Assembly (NCBI GenBank): GCA_964557155.1
Contig: CAZKZC010000008.1
Span: 1-17,030 of the forward strand
Direction: 5' to 3'
DNA: 17,030 nucleotides
Source of the DNA: JAHJSY01 sp964557155
Lineage (GTDB): Bacteria > Patescibacteriota > Minisyncoccia > Minisyncoccales > GWA2-38-27
Shown: positions 1 to 6,334 of the stretch, piece by piece
How positions within the stretch are numbered: the stretch's first letter is position 1
Layout of the letters: every line of letters begins with the position of its first letter
Translations under genes and position numbers: made by a program
The notes under the pieces: model-generated
Seen by the model: only the letters and a program-made list of their open reading frames with translations
Database searches by the model: none
What the model was told of the DNA's origin: nothing

Positions 1-892
1 CATATCTTCCTCCATCTAATTGAACCATTGGTCTTAAATCAGGAGGCAAAATAGGAATCATACTCAAAAACATCCATTCTGGTTTAATATCCGCTTTCAT
101 CATTCCTTGCAAAAATCTCAGTCGTCTTAAAAGCTTTCTTTTATTTATAGCCGTTGCTTTTTCTATTTTTTCTTTTAGCTCTGTTACCTCCTTTTTCAAA
201 TCAGCTTTCTCGAAAAGATTTCTTAATGTCTCAGCGCCGGTTCCAGCTTCAAAAACTTCTCCATATTTTAAAGAATAATCATAGTATTCAACTTCCGAAA
301 AAACTTTCAAAAAATCAATTTCATTAATTTCTTCCTTAGCTCTATCTTTAGCAGATTTTAAAGCCTCTAAATCTGCTTCCAATTCTTTCTTGTCGGTTAC
401 TTCTTGTTTTTTCTTCTTAACTTTCATCTTATATTCCTTATCAATTTCTTCTAATATCCTGTTCTTGGCCTCTTCGTTAACAGTGGTAACAATATAGGCA
501 GCAAAATAGATAACTTTTTCTAGTTGTTGCATTGGAATATCCAAAACCATTCCTATTCTTGAAGGAACTCCACGTAAAAACCAAATATGGGAAACAGGAG
601 TAGCTAATTTAATATGTCCCATTCTTTCTCTTCTGACAGCGGCCTTGGTAACTTCTACACCGCATCTTTCGCAAACTATTCCTTTATATCTTATCCTTCT
701 ATATTTACCACAATAACATTCGTAATCCTTTTCTGGACCGAATATTTTTTCACAAAACAAACCATCTTTCTCAGCTTTCTGAGTCCTATAATTAATTGTT
801 TCTGGTTTGGTTACTTCACCATTTGACCAAGATAAGATATCTTCTGGTGAGGCAATCTTTATTCTAATTGACTCTAAGTCAGCTACTCTCAT
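1..892 (-). CDS. rpoC: RNA polymerase beta' subunit, N-terminal part (cut by window edge)
   Basis: This is the first 297 residues of the beta' subunit, which with beta forms the catalytic cleft of RNA polymerase. My translation from the ATG at 892 shows the zinc-binding domain with Cys59, Cys61, Cys74 and Cys77 (CYC...CERC), then GHIKLATPVSHIWF and the clamp-helix region ending PPDLRPMVQLDGGRY, all typical of beta'. A lysine/glutamate-rich stretch (about residues 150-195) is the usual variable coiled coil. The catalytic NADFDGD motif lies beyond the left edge. The start overlaps the rpoB stop as ATGA (889-892), so translation is probably coupled and both genes share the rpoB promoter. Identity is not in doubt; only the N-terminal part is visible. 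Confidence 0.97.
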   Translation of the reverse strand, partial: MRVADLESIRIKIASPEDILSWSNGEVTKPETINYRTQKAEKDGLFCEKIFGPEKDYECYCGKYRRIRYKGIVCERCGVEVTKAAVRRERMGHIKLATPVSHIWFLRGVPSRIGMVLDIPMQQLEKVIYFAAYIVTTVNEEAKNRILEEIDKEYKMKVKKKKQEVTDKKELEADLEALKSAKDRAKEEINEIDFLKVFSEVEYYDYSLKYGEVFEAGTGAETLRNLFEKADLKKEVTELKEKIEKATAINKRKLLRRLRFLQGMMKADIKPEWMFLSMIPILPPDLRPMVQLDGGRY

Positions 893-3800
893 GATTTTGA
901 TTTTTCTTTAATTTCTATACTTAATCCTAGGGATTTTAATTCTGAAACAAGAAGATTAAACGACGCTGGTATATTAGGGTTTCTAATTGGATCTCCTTTT
1001 AATATCGCTTCGTAAGTTGCCGCTCTTCCCATAACATCATCTGATTTAATAGTTAAGACCTCCTGCAATATGTTGGCGGCTCCATATCCCTCTAAAGCCC
1101 AGACCTCCATCTCTCCAAATCTTTGACCTCCAAATTGGGCCTTACCGCCTAATGGTTGCTGGGTAATTAAAGAATAAGGACCGATAGAACGCATATGGAT
1201 CTTATCATCCACCATATGAATAAGTTTCATCATATACATATAGCCAACCGTAATCGGTTCCGGAAAAGGTAGGCCAGTTCTTCCATCATATAATATAAAT
1301 TTGCCATCTTCTGGATAGCCAGCTTTCTTTAATTCTTCTTTAATATCTTCTTCTTTAGCTCCAGACATAGAAGGTGTCTCGCAAATATAGCCCAACTTAT
1401 GAGCGGCCATTCCTAAATGAGTTTCCAATATCTGACCAATGTTCATTCTAGAAGCAACACCTAGTGGATTCAAAAGAATATCCACTGGCGTACCATCTTC
1501 TAAAAATGGCATCTCTTCTTCTGGAACCACTTTAGAAATAACTCCCTTATTTCCATGACGCCCAGCTAATTTATCACCGGCCTTAACTTTTCTCATTACC
1601 GCTATTTCAACTTCAATTCTTTTAATAATACCTGGCTCTAACTTATGGCCAAGATCTCGAGAGAATATTTTAACGCCAACAACTCTTCCCTTCTTACCAT
1701 GTTGCATAACCAAAGAAGTATCTTTAACATCTCTCGCTTTTTCTCCAAAAATAGCTCTCAATAATCTTTCTTCGGCTGTAACACCTGCTTCTCCCTTTGG
1801 AGAAATTTTACCAACTAAAATATCATTGGGTCCAACTTCAGCTCCGATTCTAACAACCCCCTCTTCATCTAAGTCTTTAAGTTTTTCTTCTGAAACATTT
1901 GGAATATCGCAAGTAGTAATTTCTGGTCCTAATTTGGTTTCTCTAACATCACATCTAAAATTCTCTAGATGAATAGAAGCATAGTAATTGTTTTTAACCA
2001 GTCTTTCTGAAAAGACAATAGCATCTTCAAAATTACATCCTCGCCAAGACATAAAGGCAGCTAAAACATTCTGACCCAAAGCTAATCGGCCGTTAGATAT
2101 TGCTCCTCCATCAGCCAAAATATCACCTTTCTTAACCGATTGCCCTTTTTCTACGGACGGTCTTTGATGGAAACAAGTATATTGATTAGTTCTAACAAAT
2201 GTTTTTAAATCATATTTGTGTTTACCAACAACAACTTCGTTAGCATCAACTTCTGTTACAACGCCATCTTCTTCAGCAATTACTTCTTGTCCAGAATCCC
2301 TAGCTACTCTTTCTTCAGATCCTGTTCCAACTAAAGGTACCTCTGGCATAACCAAAGGTACTGACTGACGTTGCATATTTGATCCCATTAAAGCTCTATT
2401 AGCATCATCATTCTGCAAAAACGGAATAAGGGATGTTCCCATAGAAATACATTGTTCTGTTGAAACATCAATATAGTCAATTTTGTCTTTATCAATAACT
2501 CCCGGAGCTCCTTTTATTCTGGCTTCAACTTTTTTATCGGTAATATGGTCATTATTATCAATAGAGACACCTCCGTGAGCAATGTTATGTTTTTCTTCTT
2601 CAAAAGCATTTAAATAACAAACCTCTCTAACAATTTTACCATTATTTACTTTGAAATAAGGGGTCTCAATAAATCCATATTGATTGACTCTAGCATAACC
2701 AGCTAAATGATTAACCAATCCAATATTGGGACCTTCTGGCGTTTGAATTGGACAAATTCTTCCGTAATGAGATGGTTGAACATCTCTTACTTCAAAGCCA
2801 GCTCTTTCTCTGGTCAATCCCCCCGGACCAGTAGCTGACAATCTTCTTTTGTGCTCTAATTCGGCTAGCGGATTTTCATTATCCATGAACTGACATAACT
2901 GAGAAGAAGTAAAAAACTCTCTAATTACTGCCATAACTGGCCTTGGATTGATCACATTGACCGGACCTATTTCATAAGGATCTATGGTAGACATTTTATC
3001 TTTAACAATTCTTTCCATTCTCATTAAACCAACTCTAACTCTATTTTGAATAATTTCAGCTATCGTTCTAACTCTTCTATTCCCTAAATGATCAATTTCA
3101 TCAGCTCTGGCATCAGGATCATTATTTAATTTAATAATCTCTCTTATTGTTTCAACAAGATCGCTAACCATCAAGACCCTGTCTTCTGGCTTAATTACTT
3201 TTCTTTCCTGCCTGCCGGCAGGCAGGTCTTGTCCTGGCTTCAATCTTGGTAATCTTTGCCACATTCTCCATCTTCCAACTTTTGATAAATCATATCTTTC
3301 AAAATTAAAGAAAGTATTTTCAATTAATTCTTTAGCTGTATCAGGGGTAACTAAATCACCCGGTCTCAATCTTTTATATATCTCCACCAAAGCATTCGGC
3401 TGATCTATGGCTGAGTCCCTTTTTAATGTCTCTTCTATATAGTTTACATCTGATCCGCCAGCTGGCGAATTATTAACATCAGCGAACATGTCCTCTATCT
3501 GTTTATTATCAAAACCTCCCAAGGCCTTCAAGAGAGTGGTAGCGGCTACTTTTCTTTTTCTATCAACTTTAACAGCGATAAGTCCATTTGACTCTGTTTC
3601 AAATTCTAGCCAAGCTCCTCTATTAGGAATAATTTTAGCTCCGAATCTATTTTTTCCTCTAACAACTTGTAAATTAAAAAAAGCACCCGGCGAACGAATA
3701 AGCTGGGCAATAGCCACTCTTTCAATTCCGTTAACAATAAAAGTTCCCCTTTCGGTCATTAAGGGGAAGTCAGCTAAAAACACTTCTTGCTCTTTTGATT

Positions 3801-4095
3801 TACCTGTTTTAAGATTAACTAGCTTGGCTTTAACTCTCAAAGACGACTCATAAGAGTCATTGTTTTCTTTGGCTTCTAAATCTGTCTTATACTTCGGTTT
3901 ATCCAAGGTATAATCGGTAAAAAAGAGTTCGTATTCTTTGCCACTATAATCTCTAATGGGGAATATTTCTGAAAAAAGTTCTTTTAATCCGTCGGTCCAA
4001 AACCAGTCCCAACTCTCTTTCTGAAGAGCTAATAAATAGGGACGCTTAAGAGAAACTTTTGACTTAGAAAAATTCTTTACTTTGAGTTTATTCAT
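889..4095 (-). CDS. rpoB: RNA polymerase beta subunit
   Basis: Complete beta subunit of RNA polymerase, about 1070 residues, short compared with E. coli (1342) and in line with compact bacterial beta subunits. Residue numbers count from the GTG at 4101; an ATG two codons later (4095) is the likelier start, though neither has a good Shine-Dalgarno. Visible landmarks are the rifampicin-pocket region (SSQLCQFMDNENP at about 399-411 and HKRRLSATGPGG at 417-428), YGRICPIQTPEGPNIGL (446-462), the catalytic-region KAGDKLAGRHGNKGVIS (840-856) and the C-terminal GGKAQFGGQRFGEMEVWALE (985-1004). Two palindromic DNA segments are embedded in frame: SPAGGSD at 212-218 and LPAGRQ at 293-298, both in the variable part of the beta lobe. 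It overlaps rpoC by 4 nt and follows a consensus-like promoter. Confidence 0.98.
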   Translation of the reverse strand: MNKLKVKNFSKSKVSLKRPYLLALQKESWDWFWTDGLKELFSEIFPIRDYSGKEYELFFTDYTLDKPKYKTDLEAKENNDSYESSLRVKAKLVNLKTGKSKEQEVFLADFPLMTERGTFIVNGIERVAIAQLIRSPGAFFNLQVVRGKNRFGAKIIPNRGAWLEFETESNGLIAVKVDRKRKVAATTLLKALGGFDNKQIEDMFADVNNSPAGGSDVNYIEETLKRDSAIDQPNALVEIYKRLRPGDLVTPDTAKELIENTFFNFERYDLSKVGRWRMWQRLPRLKPGQDLPAGRQERKVIKPEDRVLMVSDLVETIREIIKLNNDPDARADEIDHLGNRRVRTIAEIIQNRVRVGLMRMERIVKDKMSTIDPYEIGPVNVINPRPVMAVIREFFTSSQLCQFMDNENPLAELEHKRRLSATGPGGLTRERAGFEVRDVQPSHYGRICPIQTPEGPNIGLVNHLAGYARVNQYGFIETPYFKVNNGKIVREVCYLNAFEEEKHNIAHGGVSIDNNDHITDKKVEARIKGAPGVIDKDKIDYIDVSTEQCISMGTSLIPFLQNDDANRALMGSNMQRQSVPLVMPEVPLVGTGSEERVARDSGQEVIAEEDGVVTEVDANEVVVGKHKYDLKTFVRTNQYTCFHQRPSVEKGQSVKKGDILADGGAISNGRLALGQNVLAAFMSWRGCNFEDAIVFSERLVKNNYYASIHLENFRCDVRETKLGPEITTCDIPNVSEEKLKDLDEEGVVRIGAEVGPNDILVGKISPKGEAGVTAEERLLRAIFGEKARDVKDTSLVMQHGKKGRVVGVKIFSRDLGHKLEPGIIKRIEVEIAVMRKVKAGDKLAGRHGNKGVISKVVPEEEMPFLEDGTPVDILLNPLGVASRMNIGQILETHLGMAAHKLGYICETPSMSGAKEEDIKEELKKAGYPEDGKFILYDGRTGLPFPEPITVGYMYMMKLIHMVDDKIHMRSIGPYSLITQQPLGGKAQFGGQRFGEMEVWALEGYGAANILQEVLTIKSDDVMGRAATYEAILKGDPIRNPNIPASFNLLVSELKSLGLSIEIKEKSKS
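3207..3226. repeat. 20-bp perfect palindrome inside rpoB
   Basis: CCTGCCTGCCGGCAGGCAGG is perfectly self-complementary. In the rpoB frame it reads LPAGRQ (residues 293-298), in the loop after the conserved RYDLSKVGR motif. A related GC-rich palindrome lies in dprA (11496-11518). It looks like a REP-type insertion tolerated as a surface-loop peptide. Confidence 0.85.
3456..3467. repeat. CGCCAGCTGGCG palindrome inside rpoB
   Basis: A 12-bp perfect palindrome with partly matching flanks (TCCGCCAGCTGGCGAA). It is read as part of NNSPAGGSD in RpoB (about residues 210-218), a loop in the lobe. It is GC-rich within AT-rich sequence and probably a short repeat insertion, but 12 bp alone could be chance. 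Confidence 0.55.
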
Positions 4096-4216
4096 AAACA
4101 CAAAAAATTTCCCAAAATACAGGGCAAATAAATTTTATTTAATTGATTAGCAGAAAATGTAAAACAAAATACTTCTAATTAGTATTTAATACTTAATAAA
4201 TATTAGCTTACTATCA

Positions 4217-4245
4217 ATTCTATACTATAGCAAAAAACTTGTCAA
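4217..4245 (-). promoter_or_regulatory. sigma70-type promoter of rpoBC
   Basis: On the minus strand, TTGACA (4240-4245) is separated by exactly 17 nt from TAGAAT (4217-4222). The start site would fall near 4210, giving a leader of roughly 110 nt before rpoB. The leader is very AT-rich and has no obvious terminator or ribosomal-protein-like structure. The -35 box lies only 8 nt from the left palindrome of the RAYT element. Confidence 0.8.
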
Positions 4246-4253
4246 GGAAAATC

Positions 4254-4280
4254 CTGCAGAAGTCGGACTTCGGCAGAACT
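4254..4280. repeat. Left REP-like palindrome of the RAYT unit
   Basis: Arms CTGCAGAAGTC and GACTTCGGCAG flank a central G; the arms pair with one mismatch. The core AAGTCGGACTT is shared with the right end and, as its complement AAGTCCGACTT, with the insertion in comF. It begins 3 nt beyond the transposase stop codon. Confidence 0.75.
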
Positions 4281-4282
4281 GG

Positions 4283-5005
4283 CTACTCTAATGCGAAATC
4301 ACTATTTATGTTACATCCTTTGCTTAATAAGAAATTTCTAGTAAATCTTTCGTACTTCTCTGGTATCGGAAAAAATTCTTTGTATATTCCTTTATCTATT
4401 ATGATAGAATCTCTTATTCCTAAATAATCAGGATTGGTGCTAAAAGAATATTCTTTGGCAAAATTTAAAATATCTTCCATCTCTTTCATATTTCTTACCC
4501 CTTCTTCTTTTAAGTTCGGCTTTATCAATTGACCAGGATTTATTATATTTATATATCCTAACACTTGCTGTAATTGAATATCGTTTTTTATTTCTACCGC
4601 CTTAAATTTTCCCTGAAATAATCCTCCCACTCGATTGTATTTCTGATTATAATACTTAGCATAACCAGTTCCAAGCTTCTGCATAAATCGAGAAATGCCA
4701 TTTTCTGTAATTTCTTCTATTAATAAATGGAAGTGATTCGGCATTAAGCAATCAATCATAATTCTTACCAATGGTTCTCTGTTTTCTTTATCTCTCACAA
4801 CAAAATCTCTCAATAAGTTAAAATTAATCCTTCCCCCATTATCTCTTTCTATTTGTCTGAGAATTCCGGATGAACTATTTCTATCATTAAATAGATACAA
4901 TCCCTGGAGAAATCTCCACATATCCGCCTCACTACTAAAAATGAGGCATTTATTCACTCCTCTATTATATATATGATATATTTTTCCTACCTCAAAATTT
5001 CTCAT
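4283..5005 (-). CDS. REP-associated tyrosine transposase (Y1 HUH family)
   Basis: A 240-residue transposase of the IS200/IS605-related Y1 superfamily, RAYT branch. These enzymes cut and rejoin single-stranded DNA at hairpin REP sequences through a catalytic tyrosine. The HUH metal-binding motif is seen in MPNHFHLLI (His91, His93). The helix GYAKYYNQKYNRVGGLFQGKFKA (tyrosines at 115, 118, 119 and 123) holds the candidate catalytic tyrosine and the usual trailing GGLFQGKF motif. The N-terminal KIYHIYNRGVNK is also typical. It appears intact, has matching palindromes on both sides and no clear Shine-Dalgarno. Expression is probably low. No TnpB or other passenger gene is present. Confidence 0.92.
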   Translation of the reverse strand: MRNFEVGKIYHIYNRGVNKCLIFSSEADMWRFLQGLYLFNDRNSSSGILRQIERDNGGRINFNLLRDFVVRDKENREPLVRIMIDCLMPNHFHLLIEEITENGISRFMQKLGTGYAKYYNQKYNRVGGLFQGKFKAVEIKNDIQLQQVLGYINIINPGQLIKPNLKEEGVRNMKEMEDILNFAKEYSFSTNPDYLGIRDSIIIDKGIYKEFFPIPEKYERFTRNFLLSKGCNINSDFALE

Positions 5006-5011
5006 ATAAGT

Positions 5012-5046
5012 TGCCGAAGTCGGACTTCGGCAGAACTTCGGCAGAA
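5012..5046. repeat. Right REP-like palindrome plus partial copy
   Basis: TGCCGAAGTC-G-GACTTCGGCA (5012-5032) is a perfect palindrome with 10-bp arms. The half-element ACTTCGGCAGAA is then repeated directly (5024-5035 and 5035-5046). It lies just upstream of the transposase start and matches the left end. Confidence 0.75.
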
Positions 5047-5064
5047 TAAAATTTATTCTTCTGC
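5041..5064. repeat. AT-rich inverted repeat downstream of the ATPase
   Basis: AGAATAAA and TTTATTCT (5044-5060) are perfect arms around one base, extended to GCAG...CTGC with a one-base bulge. It sits after the stop of the ATPase gene and before the transposase. It could be a weak transcript-end hairpin; it lacks a GC-rich stem, so this is uncertain. Confidence 0.35.
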
Positions 5065-5093
5065 TAATTTGTTCTTATGAAACTCAGCTCCTT

Positions 5094-6224
5094 TTATTTT
5101 ACTCCGATAAAGTCTAAATAATTTTCTTGATTAATAATCTTATAATCAGCGTTTTTATAATTCTTTAACCAATCCTTAGGTTTTTTAATTTTCGCTTTGG
5201 ATGACCACTTTATTTCAAACCCATAGAGCTTACCATTTTTTTCTTCAATTAAGTCTATCTCTTGACCGTCATAGGTTCGCCAAAAATAACTTGAACCCGA
5301 TCTTGTCTTATAAGCATTATCTTTTAATCTTTCCATGACAATAAAATTCTCAAATAAATGACCAATGTCGTTTCTATTATTTAAAGAATTAAATTGAGAA
5401 ATAACAGCATTACGCACTCCATTGTCGTAAAAATAATACTTTGCCTTACCTGAAATTTCCTTTCGTAAATTACGGCTGAAAGCACCCACACGTTTTAACA
5501 CAAACGCCTTTTCTAGAATATCCAAATATTTACCCACTGTTTTTATGTCTAAATGGACTTGAGTAGCTAATTCGTTAAGAGAAACTTCGCTACCTATTTG
5601 GAAAGATAGTAATTTTAATAAATTAAGAAGTTGCTTCGATCCTTTAATTCGTTCTAGAGTAAAAATATCTTTCAATAAATAAGAATTGGTTAATTCATTT
5701 AACAAGTCTATTTTCTCTTTACGACTTTTGGCAGTAATAATTTCTGGATAAGAACCGAAAATTAAAAAATCTTCAAGGTTCTGTTTTATTTCAAACTTAT
5801 TATATTTTTCTGAAAGCTCTGTTTGAGAAAAGGGAAATAGTGTTAGGGTTTTCTTTCTTCCAGTAAGGGGCTCGCCTACTTTTTGCGACAGATCGAAAGA
5901 TGAGGAACCAGTAGCAATAATTCTTAATTCAGGCAACTGATCAACAAGAATTTTTAATCCCATACCAATATTGGGAATCTGCTGAGCTTCGTCGATAGCA
6001 ATTAGCTCATACCCTATAGCATATTCTTCAATTTGCGAAAAGTCCTGAGAGCCTAGAATTTGTTGAACCTGGATATTATCACCCGAATCTAATTTATATT
6101 TTAGTTTAGTATGTAACAAAAAATCACTAAGCAGGGTTGTTTTTCCAACCCTGCGAGGGCCATAAATAATTAAAACTTTACCTGGCTTTATTAGTTTCTC
6201 TAAATCATAATAACGTTTAATCAT
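5094..6224 (-). CDS. AAA-family ATPase with DUF4143 C-terminus (copy 1)
   Basis: A 376-residue ATPase of the widespread bacterial/archaeal AAA_14 plus DUF4143 family, whose cellular role is not firmly known. From the chosen start, Walker A is GPRRVGKT (22-29), Walker B LIAIDEA (74-80) and the sensor segment ATGSSSF (104-110), followed by the family's GEPLTGRK. A winged-helix-like stretch covers about 205-240. The C-terminal DUF4143 domain has EIDLIEEKNGKLYGFEIKW (322-340), which resembles a PD-(D/E)XK nuclease core (D324, E337, K339). The frame is open to an ATG at 6314, but a consensus promoter lies inside that extension and GGAG precedes the ATG at 6224 by 10 nt, so the shorter start is preferred. 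It is a paralogue of the ATPase at 12223-13365. Confidence 0.9.
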   Translation of the reverse strand: MIKRYYDLEKLIKPGKVLIIYGPRRVGKTTLLSDFLLHTKLKYKLDSGDNIQVQQILGSQDFSQIEEYAIGYELIAIDEAQQIPNIGMGLKILVDQLPELRIIATGSSSFDLSQKVGEPLTGRKKTLTLFPFSQTELSEKYNKFEIKQNLEDFLIFGSYPEIITAKSRKEKIDLLNELTNSYLLKDIFTLERIKGSKQLLNLLKLLSFQIGSEVSLNELATQVHLDIKTVGKYLDILEKAFVLKRVGAFSRNLRKEISGKAKYYFYDNGVRNAVISQFNSLNNRNDIGHLFENFIVMERLKDNAYKTRSGSSYFWRTYDGQEIDLIEEKNGKLYGFEIKWSSKAKIKKPKDWLKNYKNADYKIINQENYLDFIGVK

Positions 6225-6252
6225 AAGATTACTACTCCATAAATTCCTACTA

Positions 6253-6277
6253 ATATATGGATTGTCATTCCATATAT
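6253..6277. promoter_or_regulatory. Inverted repeat at the ATPase copy 1 transcription start (possible operator)
   Basis: ATATATGGA (6253-6261) and TCCATATAT (6269-6277) are perfect 9-bp arms with a 7-nt spacer. They begin about 3 nt downstream of the -10 box, over the expected +1 and early leader. This placement suits a repressor site or a leader hairpin; no binding protein is identified. Confidence 0.4.
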
Positions 6278-6279
6278 TT

Positions 6280-6308
6280 ATAATACTAGGAACAAAACGC
6301 CCTGTCAA
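6280..6308 (-). promoter_or_regulatory. sigma70-type promoter of ATPase copy 1
   Basis: TTGACA (6303-6308), 17 nt spacer, TATTAT (6280-6285) on the minus strand. It follows the stop of the preceding membrane protein gene, so the ATPase has its own promoter. It also argues against translation from the ATG at 6314. Confidence 0.8.
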
Positions 6309-6334
6309 TAGCACTTATTCACAACTTTCTTTTT

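Larger units (their letters stand above)
4254..5046 (-). mobile_element. RAYT transposase unit bounded by matching palindromes
   Basis: The transposase gene lies between two copies of the same palindromic sequence. The 22 nt from GAAGTCGGACTTCGG to CAGAACT are identical at 4259-4280 and 5016-5037. This is the arrangement expected for a REP-associated tyrosine transposase with flanking REP hairpins. No target-site duplication was identified, as expected for HUH single-strand transposition. The exact outer ends are inferred. Confidence 0.65.

Noticed and set aside
614..826. Plus-strand ORFs such as 614-826, 3488-3853, 10491-10763 and 11769-12083.
   Set aside because: Each lies opposite a well-supported minus-strand gene, lacks recognisable motifs and has low-complexity translation typical of antisense shadows.
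4102..4216. Riboswitch or structured leader in the rpoB 5' region.
   Set aside because: Only short AT-rich inverted repeats are present, and nothing matches a known leader class.
6225..6314. N-terminal 30-residue extension of ATPase copy 1.
   Set aside because: It contains a consensus promoter and an inverted repeat, and the paralogue has no comparable extension; the start at 6224 has a Shine-Dalgarno.
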